From NCBI GenBank assembly GCA_014529385.2, contig CM043963.1, positions 68,787,912-68,847,911 on the forward strand: a stretch of 60,000 bases of DNA, written 5' to 3'. Positions within the stretch are counted from its first letter, which is position 1. Every line of letters begins with the position of its first letter. Below the pieces are notes generated by a model. It ran no database searches. It worked only from the letters and a program-made list of their open reading frames with translations, and was not told the origin of the DNA. The position numbers and the translations under genes were made by a program. Shown in pieces: positions 1 to 14,868 of this stretch. The DNA comes from Adiantum capillus-veneris. Its lineage: Eukaryota; Streptophyta; Polypodiopsida; Polypodiales; Pteridaceae.

Positions 1-265
1 AAATTCTCACTCTTGCATGAGGGGAGATTGCACCCAACGCCTGTGTTATTTTCCTCTCCTCTTCTCTCTTCTCTCTCGGCGTAGCACTTCTCTCTAGGAG
101 GTGCACCTACGCGTGATCTCTCTCGCTATTTGTCTCTCTCTGTTTGCGTATAGTATGGATTATGCATTGTGCGATTTGTCAGGTATGCAAATTTATTTGT
201 TTATGGTTTGCAGTATGTTGTTTTTTTGGGCATTTTGCAGAGACACCACGCTCCCGTTTGTAGCA
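1..265 (+). mobile_element. 3' part of a retrotransposon LTR (partial)
   Basis: A CT-rich stretch ends in CA at 264-265, one base before a primer-binding-site match. This is the expected end of a 5' LTR; its start lies outside the window. The segment resembles the region near 45600-45680, which has the same order of a GGAG/GGGG run, a (T)GTT-rich patch and broken CT tracts. No intact gag or pol follows, so the element is decayed or truncated. The call rests on the primer site and the terminal CA only. Confidence 0.4.
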
Positions 266-266
266 G

Positions 267-278
267 TGGTATCAAAGC
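267..278 (+). promoter_or_regulatory. Primer-binding site (initiator tRNA-Met type)
   Basis: TGGTATCAAAGC differs by one base from the classic plant retrotransposon site TGGTATCAGAGC, complementary to the 3' end of initiator tRNA-Met. It sits one base after a CA that can end an LTR. Confidence 0.5.
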
Positions 279-2800
<2,522 letters not shown>

Positions 2801-3217
2801 GTAGACATATAATACGATGTCAATAAAATCATTAATTATTGTTAATTTATATGTGCTGATCAAATACATTAGACATTATCATTATTACTAATTAAATATA
2901 TAATAACATAAAAAAAGGAAAATAGATAAATTTATCAAAAAATTACATAAAACAACAATTCGTTGATCAAGAAGATATATATATAATATATTAATAATAG
3001 AGTAAAAGTCGGAGACACATACATTATAATAAAACCTGCAAGAGTATTAAATGTCGTTATTATTAGATAGAAGATAAATGGTATAAAATGCCATAATATA
3101 ATTAAATAAATAATAGAATGTAATATAAAAGTAAAATGATAAGCTAGATATATATATTATTATCTCAATAAATAAAGCTATTATCAAATATCATAATACA
3201 CAATGCTAATCATGAAT

Positions 3218-3307
<90 letters not shown>

Positions 3308-3857
3308 AACTCATAGAAATAAGATACTAGGAGTAATGTAGATATAAAGTAAAAAATATATAACATACAATGTAAATTTATCTTATATTATAATACAATA
3401 AGGGAATACTACATAACAATAATTCATTGTTTATTTATACTGTGTTTTATGGATGAAAATAGTAATAGTATATTATAATTATATTATATAAATATGATAT
3501 ATCATTATACTAATTAATATAATAAATGATAAAATATTAGACCCTAATAAGTGGATAAATAAAATACTTATAATACTTTTATAGTATATATTATATAAAG
3601 AACAACAGTAGAGGTTATATTATAGTCAACAATTAATAAAGAAACTATTATTGTCATTGCATATAAAGATCTGAATTGACAATTATCATATAATTGCACA
3701 GAGTTATAGTTATAGTAATAGTCTATGCTATATAACTATTAAGTCGAATTGCAAAGTTTTTTCTTCTCGCTAAGTTGTCTCACATTTTAGTTTCAGCAAG
3801 GTTATGGATAACTTTTTATTTGTGTTCGAGTTTAATTAATTTTTAACTTTGCGATTG
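2801..3857. other. Very AT-rich stretch without genes
   Basis: Long runs of AT-rich sequence with many ATA/TAT words and no open frame of note. It contains the (TG)n(TA)n array described separately. Confidence 0.6.
3219..3302. repeat. Compound (TG)n(TA)n microsatellite
   Basis: About 21 TG units run directly into about 20 TA units. The alternating purine-pyrimidine composition could adopt Z-DNA or cruciform structure. Confidence 0.97.
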
Positions 3858-4225
3858 TCTAGCGCTCGTAGTCTGGGAGCGGTCTTAATGCAAGAAGGCC
3901 ATGTGATTGCCTATGAAAGCTGATTGTTTTCAAGGCCAGAATTGACATCATAGATTTATGAGAAAGAGCTATTGGTAGTGATCCATGCTCTTACTCAATG
4001 GCAACATTACCTACTCAGAGCCGACTTCACTGTCTTTACTGATCATCATAGTTTACGCAAAAGCAGCTTTCAAAAAAGCAAATGCGGTCGGCTAACATCT
4101 ATTGTCCATGTTCAGGGACATAAAAACTTGGTGGCAGATGCGTTGTCTCCGAAGCCCCTAGTTTTGAATATTACTAACACAAAATTTCCACATTTTGGAT
4201 TTGTTAACCATACTTTGGTGTAAGT
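3858..4225 (+). pseudogene. Ty3-gypsy RNase H fragment
   Basis: The plus-strand translation shows the gypsy RNase H signature in order: a GAVLMQEGH-like strand near 3870, YEKELLVVIHAL..W.HYLL near 3960-4015, FTVFTDHHSLR near 4028-4065, and the terminal HVQGHKNLVADALS near 4108-4150. Two in-frame stops precede the open part (3972-4223). The RT upstream and integrase downstream are absent, so this is a short decayed remnant. The family is secure, and function is excluded by truncation and stops. Confidence 0.85.
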
Positions 4226-4432
4226 TTGACAGTTGCAGCTTTCTCTTACTTGTGCCTCTATCCACACGCACACATTGGTATTTATATTTTCAAATGAAAT
4301 ATACCATACATTAAGCTATGTAGATACTCACACGCACTGACCTACTTTGCATTAACCAACGATAGTTTGTACGTCCTTTGATATGCTCCAAAGTGGTGTC
4401 ACGCAGCTAGTAAATATTTTTCTCTTTTATGT
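4226..4432. other. Spacer without recognised feature
   Basis: AT-rich sequence between the RNase H remnant and the 100-bp tandem repeat; no gene seen. Confidence 0.4.
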
Positions 4433-4731
4433 CCCCCCCAAGCTCCGCTTGCATGTGGATGTCAATGCATAATATTCAACACTATGCAGCAGTCGTTACG
4501 AGGAAAACATCTCCAATGAACAACTCCAAATGCCCCCCAAGCTCCACTTGCATGTGGATGTCAATGCATAATATTCAACACTATGCAGCAGGCGTTACGA
4601 GGAAAACATCTCCAATGAACAACTCCAAAAAGCCCCCCAAGCTCCGCTTGCATGTGGATGTCAATGCATAATATTTAACACTATGCAACAGGCGTTACAA
4701 GGAAAACATCTCCAATGAACAACTCCAAATG
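4433..4731. repeat. Tandem repeat, three copies of 99-100 bp
   Basis: Copies begin with a C-run followed by AAGCTCC at 4440, 4539 and 4639, and end with AACAACTCCAAA. They are about 95% identical. The first period is 99 bp, a multiple of three, so an 80-codon frame (4429-4671) runs through with a repeated 33-residue pattern. This is a consequence of the repeat and not evidence for a gene. Confidence 0.95.
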
Positions 4732-5511
<780 letters not shown>

Positions 5512-7433
5512 TTTAAATTGTTTTCATCCTTAGTAGATGAGAGCTTTCTGTCTCATTCCAGATTCTTGTTCGAAATCCCTATCCTGTATTTTCATTTGAG
5601 TATCCTTGACAAAGATTGGTAGCCCATACACATTTTTGTTCTTCTTCCATGTTCAGACTTTCCACCGGTGGATCTTATGACACAAGTGCCAAATTTCTCT
5701 CTCGTTATCTACTCCTCTTGCCACATTGTCCGATAGTAGGGATCACACACACATTCTTATCTTAAAAAAAGAGTATATTTTTACCCTCAATTGGCTATAG
5801 GTCACAAACACTGGAAATTGGGCTCAAGCATCTGCTCATATTCAGTATCATAAGGTCAAAAATGGTGATAGTGCTATCTTTAAGAGTTTAGTTGTGTCCC
5901 CAATTGCTTGATCATATCTAGCTAAAGATCAACGCACACATGAAGACATACTTGTAGTTGGTTGACTTACAAAGTGTGGTGTATCTTTAAATTGGATCTA
6001 ATCGGATATTTACATGCTGTGTACCTGACCTAACTACCCTAGCTACACATGCTTACCTAACTTCTCCTTAGCTCGCTCTTACTCACAATGCTTTTAATTC
6101 CATATTGGGTTTCCTCTTTTTATTTACCAAATATAAGCTTTTCTTTAATTGTTTCTTGGGTGTATAGTAACTTGCGCCGCACAGCCTACCTTGTCGCGTT
6201 CTCCAGTGCATGATCAATTGGATCACTCTCATCTTCACCCTCTAAAACTTCACTCCACACACCCATGCCTACAAAGTCAAAACCCCTTGTGTATGATCTG
6301 CACTTCATCCCCAAGTCTGGGATCTATTATGTGATTTCCATAACCGCCTCATCGTTCGCTTATCTGATGTGTTAACACAGTTCTAACTCACATACACGCA
6401 TGCACACATGCTCAAGTATGCACTCGTAGGAACAACTTATCAACCTCGGAGCTAATCGGAAGGATACCCTCTATTCAACCACGAATCCATTCGTAGGAGG
6501 AATGGAATCATCAATGTACAAAAACCTTCAACTCCTCATGCTTCATCGACTATGGGAAACATACACCTCATCATGAAGGTAGGTGCATTGGCACCTACTT
6601 AGTATATGTTGGGAAATGTAGTTTTTGTTGTTTTTTTAAATTCATTATGATAGATCTAGCTGCAATAGATTTTAAACTAATTTTATATTATGTATTATGA
6701 AATTGGAATACAATTTCTGTGGTGCTTGACCAACACGCATATACTGGTAGGCTATTTTGGTGCTTGACCAGCATGCATATACTGACAGGTTTGATCTTTA
6801 ATTTGGTTGCCCCTATGGCCATGATGTTTATTTAAGTTTATGCACAACAAGTGCTTGTCATAAGAATGCAAAATAATATCATAATTTGGACACTATAGAT
6901 TGTTGTATGATGTGGAAAGTTGGTAATGGCATGGTATCATTGGCATATAGATACCAAATAGCACCACCTTGATAACTTGATCGTGGTTTGTTGATTCTGC
7001 AAATCCTCAGGTGAGGTATCTCTAAAAGAGAGATGTGGTTAGTTTGAAAATGGTCCATTTTACAAACATAACTCTCGCTGACTTTTTACAAAATTTCCTC
7101 TCTTTTATGACATAGAGATCATTTTGAAAATAGTCCTATAGACATGGTGTGTTAATTCCCCAATGCTAATACATTACATTAGCGACAAGTTGTGACCTAC
7201 ATACGATAGTTTAAGTAATGGATATACATAGATTGTGGGCAAGTGGTTGCTAGAGCCTTAAACCTCATGTGAGGGTCTCAACAGAGATGGTAGTGAATGG
7301 AATTTTTAAAATTCTCCATTATACAAAGGAGATGCTGCCCATACTTTTTCTTTTTAGAGATCTTTAATACCAGAAGCTGGAGTGATGTTACATGTTGCTA
7401 CCTCTGTTTGGTTTTAATAGTAATTGCAGGCTT
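5512..7433. repeat. Copy A of a 1.9-kb direct duplication
   Basis: This segment is repeated in the same orientation at 8704-10687 with roughly 90% identity. Landmarks shared by the copies include CTTAGTAGATGAGAGCTTT at the start, GGTAGGTGCATTGGCACCTA in the middle and TTTAATACCAGAA near the end. Both copies carry short indels and no conserved long open frame, so the unit looks noncoding. No terminal inverted repeats or retroelement domains were seen. The identity of the unit is unknown. Confidence 0.85.
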
Positions 7434-8228
7434 TGTATGCTGACTTTACAGGACAACTTAAACATCCGCCTCACAACATGGCTTTGGTAGACCTAATTTG
7501 GGGATCCATTGGCACCCGTATCTGCCTGTGTTGCTAACTACGTTAGTCATTTGGTTAATGAAAGATCTTGAGAAAGATGTTACTACCTGATTCACTTTAG
7601 TAAATTTAGTACTGGAAATTCTTTTCAACACTTTTCTCTTTGTTGAATAGATGCATAACTTTTGAAATTAGTGTTAGTGTTTTACTTTGAACAAACTCCA
7701 ATGTTTTTTAAAGGCCTTAATCCTCACGCGAGGGTCTAGAATGAGATGGCATTAAACTCGACTTTTGAAAATTGATTCAAATTACAAAGGAGATGCTGTC
7801 CGATTTTTTTGGGAATTTAATGATGTAAACATTATCATAAATAAATGGCTCAATCTTTAAACGTAATATTTGATTTATGTTATGGTGTTAGTTTTTGTTG
7901 TAATTTTTGACACCAATAACAAGGGGAGGGAGTCACTGACAAATGTCTTCCCAAGTAATGTCATTTTTTATAGGCTTGTGTTTCTTGGATGGTCACAGGT
8001 AAGAGATTCTTTCCTTGGGATTACAGTGATAGATAACACTTCTATATGATTCTTTGATAATAACATGTAATGCATTATATGTCACTATCAAGTCTAAATG
8101 TCAATTGTAGTCTTAACTTTATCTACTTGTTATCTGATGTATACATAAGGTTTGGTTATGCTGGTCTCTAGTCCCATTGTATGGTTCAATAGTTTGTGAA
8201 ATCAAACTATTGTTAGATAAATCATCTT

Positions 8229-8263
<35 letters not shown>

Positions 8264-8703
8264 TTTCTAGCTAGCCTTTGGTCGGGTCATAAACATACAA
8301 TGGGCTTAGACCTACTATAATTTTTTTGACTTGACCCACCTAATCCAAAGGGATGGGTTGGGGCCAAGGCTCCTAATCTGGTCAAGCACATATATCATAT
8401 AGTTCTATTACCTTAGACTGGAAGATTCTTTTTGACTTTGTACCTGATAAAGTATAATTAATTAGATGGCTATTTTAGGAATGTGATACGTATATAATTT
8501 AGCCCTATTGGCACCACTTTTACGAAAACGGTAACTTCTTTCCATAGATAAATGTCGCTTTGGACACTTTATACTGATTATTTTGATATTTTTGTTGCTA
8601 AATTGTTCATATTTGGTTGGGGGTAGGGTTCCACATGGTGGGCCCTACCTCCCACCATGTGGATCCTCTCCTCAGGGATGGGGGTGGGCCACACACACAC
8701 ACA
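7434..8703. other. Spacer between the two duplicated copies
   Basis: Sequence not shared with the duplicates except for a third partial copy of a roughly 95-bp sub-unit at about 7715-7808, matching 7255-7345 and 10506-10607 (CTCA.G.GAGGGTCT ... ACAAAGGAGATGCTG). No gene was recognised. Confidence 0.45.
8230..8260. repeat. (CA)n microsatellite
   Basis: About 15 perfect CA units. Confidence 0.95.
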
Positions 8704-10687
8704 TATTTAAACATGAAATTTTCTTTTTACCCTTAGTAGATGAGAGCTTTATGTCTCGTTCCAAATTCTTGTTTGAAATCCCTATCATGTAATTTCATTA
8801 TGAGTATCCTTGACAAAGATTGGCAGCCCATACCCATTTTTGTTTTTGTTCCATGCTCAGACCTGCCGCTGGTGGATCTTGTGACACAGGTGCCAAAATT
8901 ATTTCTCGTTATCTACTCCTCTTGACACATTGTCCTACATAAGGGATCACACACACATTCTTATCTAGAAAAAAGAGTCTATTTTTACCCTCAATTGGCT
9001 ATAGGTCACAAACACTCACAATCAGGCTCAAGCATCTGCTCATACTCAGTATCATAAGCTCAATGATGGTTTATTTTAGTCTCTCATGATTGCTTAATGA
9101 TAGTGCTTTCTTTAAGAGTTTAGATGTGTCCCCAATTGCTTGATCATATCTAGCTAAAGATCGACACACACATAAAGACATACTTGTAGCTGGTTGACTT
9201 ACAAAGTGTGGTGTATCTTTAAATTGAATATAACCGGTAATTTAGATGTTGTGTACTTGACCTAACCACCCTACCTACACATGCTTACCTAACTTCTCCT
9301 GAGCTCGCTCTTGCTCACAATGTCTTTAACTCCATATTGGGTTTTCCCTTTTCTTAATCAAATATAAGCATGTCTTTAATTGTTTCTTGGTTGTACAGTA
9401 ACTCGCGCCGCATAGCCTGCCCTGTCGCGTTCTCTAGTGCATGATCAATTGGATCACTCTCATCTTCACCCTCTCAAACTCCACTCCACACACCATGCCT
9501 ACAAAGTCGAAACCCCTTGTGCTATGGTCTGCACTTCATCCCCTAGGTTGGGATCTATTCCGTGATTTCCATAACCGCCTAATCGTTCACTTATCTAATG
9601 TGTAAACATAGTTTTGACGCAGGCACACACACATACACGCATGCACACATGCTCAAGTCTGCACTCATAGGATCAACCTATCAACCTCAGAGCTAATCAG
9701 AAGGATACCCTCTATTCAACCACAAGTCCATTCGCACGAGGAATATAATCATCAATATACAAAAACCTTCAACTCCTCATGCTTCATCGCCTATGGGAAA
9801 CAGACGCCTCATCATGAAGGTAGGTGCATTGGCACCTACTCAGTATATGTTGGGAAATGTAGTTTTTGTTGTTTGTTTAAAATACATTATGACAGATCTA
9901 GCTGCAATAGATTTTAAACTAATTTTTTATTATGAAATTGAAATACAATTTTTGTGGTGCTTGACCAACAGGCATATACCGGTAGGCTGTTTCTGTGCTT
10001 GACCAACATACATATACTGACACGTTTGATCTTTAATTTGGTTGCCCCTTTGACCATGATGTTTATTTAAGTTTATGTATGATAAGTGCTTGTCATAAGA
10101 ATGCATAATAATATCATAATTTGGACATTGTAGCTTGTTGTATGATGTGGAAAGGTGGTAATGGCATGGTATCATTCGCATACTGATACCAAATAGCAGC
10201 ACCTTGATAGCTCGATCATGGTTTGTTGATTCTGCAAATCATCAGGTGAGGTATCTCTCAAAGAGATGTGGTTAGCTTGAAAATGGTCCATTTTACAAAC
10301 ATAACTCTGGCTGACTTTTTACAGAATTTCCTCTCTTTTATCACATAGAGATCATTTTGAAAATAGTCCTATATACTTGGTGTGGTAATTCCCCAATGAT
10401 GGGTTGTTAATACATTACATTATCGACATGTTGTGACCTACATACAATACTTTAAGTAATGGATATACGTAGATTGTGTGCAAGTGTTTTCACTTTCAAG
10501 TGGTTGCTAGAACCTTAAACCCCATGTGAGGGTCTCCATAGAGATGGCAGTGATTGGAATTTTTAAAATTTGTCCATTGTACAAAGGCGATGATGCCCAT
10601 ACTTTTTCTTTTCAGAGTTCTTTAATACCAGAATGTGGAGTGATGCTACATGTTGCTACCTCTCTTTGGTTTTAATAATAATTGCAA
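8704..10687. repeat. Copy B of the 1.9-kb direct duplication
   Basis: Second copy of the segment at 5512-7433. It ends at about 10687, where similarity to copy A stops and a Ty3-gypsy RNase H/integrase reading frame starts. The junction is therefore a rearrangement or insertion breakpoint. Small frames inside (8583-8925, 9793-10202) are not preserved in copy A. Confidence 0.85.
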
Positions 10688-12059
10688 ACCAAGCTCTCCG
10701 ACAAACAAATGAGGTGGGAAATTTTCTTACGCAACTATATTTCATATTGCTCACATTGCTGGTAAGCACAATCAAGTGGTTGATGCACTTTCACGACCAC
10801 CAAGAGTCAATGGAGTGTCTATAGCAACTCTATCTTATATGATAGATGAGTATGCTATTGACCCTAAATTTAGAGACATAATGTTAGCCCATGCTTTGGG
10901 GAAGAAAGAAGAACCATTCACCTTTCAGGATGGTTATCTTCTGCATGGCAACAGTCTATGTGTTACTCAATCCCTTCGTAAGAAATTTATATATGAATCC
11001 CATGCTCCTCTCTATGCGGGCATAGAGCCATTCAACCTACTCTTCGAGGAGTAGAGACATACTTCTATTGGCCTACCATGAAAGTGGACATACAAGAATA
11101 TGTTTCAAAATGTGTGGTATGCCAAAAGACCAAGTATGATAGAGGGAAGCAACCTAGATTACTCCATCCATTGCCAATCCCTAATTCACCATGGGAGAGT
11201 ATATCCATGGATCTTATCTTTGGATTACCTAAGTCTATCCATGGGAATACGGGAATATGGACAATAGTCAACAGGTTTAGCAAGCAATCACACTTTATTC
11301 TTGTCAAAAAGAGTATTAAGGCACACCAAATGGCAACTCTCTTCATATCTCAGATTTTCAAACACCTTGGATTGCCAACATCCATCATGTCAGATAGAGA
11401 TCATAGAATGACCAACAATTTTTGGAAATGTCTCTTTGAAAATCTAGGTACAAGACTGAATTTCTCTTTGGCCTATCACTCACCAACGGATGGCCAAAGT
11501 AAGATAGCCAATCTTACGATTCTTGATCTACTAAAGACATATGTTACTGAAGTAAATCAACGCTCACAATGGGAGAAGTATTTACCCCTTGTAGAGTATG
11601 CGTACAATAATATTTTCCATACTACTACGGGCAAGGCACCTTTTCAGATCATAGAGGGAAGACCCAAAAGTCCCTTGATACTTAAAGTACATAGGAAGGT
11701 CATTGTTGTTGATGAGTATAGCTATGACCTACAAGAATCTTTTCAAAAGATTAAGGAGGCTATATCGATCTCTCAACAAAGGCAAAAAGCTGCTATTGAC
11801 AAGCACAGAAGGGCCTTAGCATTATAAAAAAATGATTGGGTCTTACTTAAGTTTTCCAAGGCTCGATTGAGGAAAATTACGGTGCAAAATTCCTACGGGC
11901 TACCAAAAGTATCATGCTAAGCCAAAAGTATCATCCTAAGTTAGCAAAAATAAACTATGGTCCTTTCCAAATATTAAAACCAATCAACGAGATGGCCTAT
12001 CAACTCAAGTTGCCCAACCATTGGCTCATTCACAATGCTTTTCATGTGAGCCTACTCAA
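10688..12059 (+). pseudogene. Ty3-gypsy RNase H tail and integrase, 5' part
   Basis: Codes for the last strand of gypsy RNase H (FHIAHIAGKHNQVVDALS near 10740-10795), then the integrase zinc-binding region (CVVCQKTK near 11115) and the catalytic core (MDLIFGLPKS near 11208; SDRDHRMTNNFW near 11390; YHSPTDGQS near 11475). The third acidic residue of the DDE triad, expected just after TDGQ, reads as Lys. There is a one-base shift at about 11020, a stop at 11825 and further stops to 11913. The frame then resumes (YGPFQILKPINEMAYQLKLP) until the copia element interrupts it at 12060. Its 3' continuation is 17231-17488. Confidence 0.88.
12055..12059. repeat. Target-site duplication, left copy (CTCAA)
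   Basis: Five bases immediately left of the left LTR, identical to those immediately right of the right LTR (17231-17235). Confidence 0.93.
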
Positions 12060-12277
12060 TGTTGGAATTAGGGTTGCAGAGAAACACACACAGCTTGGAG
12101 AAGACGAAGGAAGCTCAAGGCACACAATAGAGAGTGTGTTACTTAGTGTGCAATGGAAAGATTGATAGCCCTAGAGTGATGGGCGTATATACAATGCACG
12201 GGGGAAAAAACCTCCTAAAGAGGGAAAAAATGCCCCGGCGGTCCTAGTGTGTTCACACACATCACTACCACATAACA
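12060..12277 (-). repeat. Copia 3' LTR (218 bp)
   Basis: Starts TGTTGGAATT and ends TAACA on the plus strand. It is identical to the other LTR except for one G/A difference (12238 region versus 17182) and the absence of nine bases (TGTATATGA) near its right end. Confidence 0.96.
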
Positions 12278-12287
12278 AATCCCCCCT
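12278..12287 (-). promoter_or_regulatory. Polypurine tract of the copia element
   Basis: Reads AGGGGGGATT on the minus strand, directly upstream of the 3' LTR in element orientation. This is the usual plus-strand primer of LTR retrotransposons. Confidence 0.85.
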
Positions 12288-12352
12288 GGAGTGATGCGGT
12301 GAACGAGAGCTGGCACATGAGTAAAGGGAAGTGCCATGCCTTGAGGACAGGA

Positions 12353-13348
12353 TCAGTCCACAAAGGGGAGTAAGCCCAAAGCTTTGCAAAAAGCTTCAAG
12401 CTTCTCACGAGACAATGCCTTTGTGAAAAGATTTGCAAGGTTGTCCTGTGTTGGCACATAAGCCAAGCTGATCTCTCCTGCTGAGAGCCTCTCCCTGACA
12501 TAGTGGTAATGCACCTCAATGTGCTTTGTGCGAGCATGAAAAACTGGGTTCGTCGCAACTGCCAATGCGCTCTGACTGTCAGTGTAGATAGTGTTGGCAG
12601 TGTCCTGTCCAACACCCAAATCAGCCATAAGGTGTCTCAGCCATACACACTCAACCGTAGCTGTGAAGACTGCCCTGTACTCAGCCTCACAACTCGAAGT
12701 GGCCACAGTAGGTTGCTTCTTGCTCAACCATGATATACATGAACTGCCAAGCATGAAACAAAAACCACTTGTGGAAACTCGCGTGTCAAAACAACCAACC
12801 CAATCTGAGTCCGAAAAATCATGTAAGTCTGGCGGCAATGATCCCCCCTTGGGATAAAACAAGCCAAGATGTAAAGTGCCACTAAGGTAGCGGAAAATCC
12901 TCTTGACAGCCTGCCAATGCTTAGACCCTGGGCTATGCATAAATCTGCTGACCTGTGAGATTGCAAACTGAATATCCGGCCTCGTGTTGCATACATAAAT
13001 GAGGCAGCCAACAACAGTTTGGTAAAGACTGACATCAGTAGGATCACCAGCATCATGTAGACTCAACTTCAAACCTGTTTCCATGGGAGTGGCAATAGGT
13101 TTGCAATCCTCAAGTCCAAACTTACATAGCAATGTCTCTATGTAACTTTTCTGACACAAGGCAATACCACCATCACACTGCTTAAACTGTATACCCAAAT
13201 AATGATGCAACAGCCCCAAATTTTTCATCTTGAAAGTAGCATTCAAATCAGCCTTAAATTCAGCAATATGTCTCTCATTTGGTCCAGTGATCAGCAAATC
13301 ATCAACATAAAGAACCACGATGAGAAATACATCACCCTCACGCTTTAC
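12353..13348 (-). CDS. Copia RT (C-terminal half) and RNase H
   Basis: Third open segment of the copia pol gene. It opens right after the nonsense codon at 13349-13351 and carries the RT active-site box YVDDLLITG in the first 20 codons, then the thumb and connection, then RNase H (DSDWVGCFDTRVSTSG, ATSSCEAEYRA). It ends in the usual LFTKAL...F.. tail about 75 bp before the polypurine tract. On its own it would lack the RT fingers, so it is part of a broken polyprotein and probably not made separately. Confidence 0.93.
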   Translation of the reverse strand, partial: VKREGDVFLIVVLYVDDLLITGPNERHIAEFKADLNATFKMKNLGLLHHYLGIQFKQCDGGIALCQKSYIETLLCKFGLEDCKPIATPMETGLKLSLHDAGDPTDVSLYQTVVGCLIYVCNTRPDIQFAISQVSRFMHSPGSKHWQAVKRIFRYLSGTLHLGLFYPKGGSLPPDLHDFSDSDWVGCFDTRVSTSGFCFMLGSSCISWLSKKQPTVATSSCEAEYRAVFTATVECVWLRHLMADLGVGQDTANTIYTDSQSALAVATNPVFHARTKHIEVHYHYVRERLSAGEISLAYVPTQDNLANLFTKALSREKLEAFCKALGLLPFVD

Positions 13349-13351
13349 CTA
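13349..13351 (-). other. In-frame TAG inside copia RT
   Basis: The frames on both sides are the same. The codon falls at a position where copia elements usually have Tyr, just upstream of the YVDD box (about ten codons). It is best read as a point nonsense mutation. Confidence 0.85.
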
Positions 13352-14868
13352 CAATGTGCTTTCTGTTGGACTGTTACGAAAGCCTTGTTTGACCAAATGA
13401 GTGTTAGCTTTCTCATACCAAGCACGAGGAGATTGCTTCAACCCATACAAAGCCTTGTTACATTTGCACACTTTGTCCTCTTGTCCTTTTATGACAAAAC
13501 CACGAGGCTGCGTTACATAAACTTCCTCAAATATGTCACCATTCAAGAAAGCAGTAACAATGTCTGATTGATGTACATCCCAACCAAAATGAGCTGCCAA
13601 TGCACATAGAAAATGCACAGTAGTCATACGACAAGTGGGAGCAAAAGTCTCTTCATAATCTATGCCTTTTTGCTGTGCATAACCCTTTGCAACAAGTCGA
13701 GCCTTATGGCGATCGATCTCACCATCCGGCTTGCGTTTTAACTTGTAAACCCACTTCGTACCAATGGCCTTTTTGCCAGGAGGCAAATCACATAAAGTCC
13801 ATGTGTCATTTTCTATAAGTGCATCATATTCAAATTGCATGGTAGCCATCCAATTTTCTGAATTATGTGCTTCATCAAAAGACAGAGGCTCCTCAACATC
13901 ATGTAAACTAGACACAGCCAAAGCATAACAATCTGATGCATAAGATGCATGGCGAGAGCCTGAACGAGTACGACTAGACAAAGGTGCATCCAATTTACTG
14001 TCACGCAAAGTGTGCACCAGCCATTTTGGCATACCTCTAGCCTGCTCATTTTTAGCCCTTTTCTCATCAAGTACATCATGTACATCTGCATCAGTAATAG
14101 GCTGATCTAAAACATTTTCAGAAACTCCCATAGGCTGTACATTTGCCTCATTGGAACTTACATTCGTATTTCCACCACTGAAAAGAGGCAACAAAGTGTC
14201 ATAAATGTCCTGTGAGCTTACATTATTGTCTCTAGTACATGACAGCAAGGGCTGAACAGAATCTTCCACAAACACTACATCCCGAGAAACCAGAATACGT
14301 TTTGTTTCCGGATGATACAACCTGTAACCTTTTCTTTCAGCACTATAACCAACAAAAATACATTTGACAGCCTTATCATCCAATTTTCTGCACTGCACTT
14401 GTGGCACCAAAGCATATGCCAAACAGCCAAAAACACGCATGTGCTCAATAGAAGGCTTTCTATCATGACATGCTTCATATGGAGTAATAGACTGCAAAGC
14501 TTTCGTAGGACACCTGTTAAGTACATAAGTGGCACACATGATGGACTCAATCCAAAAAGAATGCGGCAAAGCTTGACTTTTGACCATACATCGTGCCATT
14601 TCCGTCAGTGACCTATTTTTCCTCTCAGCAACACCATTTTGCTGAGGTGTATAAGGCATTGTACATTGGTGTTTTATCCCACGACTAGCCAGAAATGCAT
14701 TAAATTCATGAGACATATACTGCCCCCCTCGATCGGAACGGAGGGTGCCCATAGTACATTTCGAGACATTTTCAGCCATAGCCAGAAATTGTTTGAAGCA
14801 CATAAAAACTTCGGACTTCGCTTTAAGCGGAAATACCCATGCATGCCTGGAGTAATCATCAATGAAAG
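13352..14868 (-). CDS. Copia integrase core and RT N-terminal half
   Basis: Second open segment of copia pol. It starts in the integrase core (TFIDDYSRHAWVFPL) and continues through the second Asp (LRSDRGGQYMS) and the catalytic Glu (YTPQQNGVAERKNRSL). A variable hinge follows, then RT fingers and palm (WVYKLKRKPDGEIDRHKARLVAKG, DVHQSDIVTAFLNGD, ALYGLKQSPRAWYEK). DDE residues are present. It joins the gag-side frame through a 2-base disruption at about 14868-14878. Confidence 0.93.

Noticed and set aside
4429-4671. 80-codon frame with a 33-residue repeat
   Set aside because: It arises from a 99-bp noncoding tandem repeat whose length happens to be a multiple of three.
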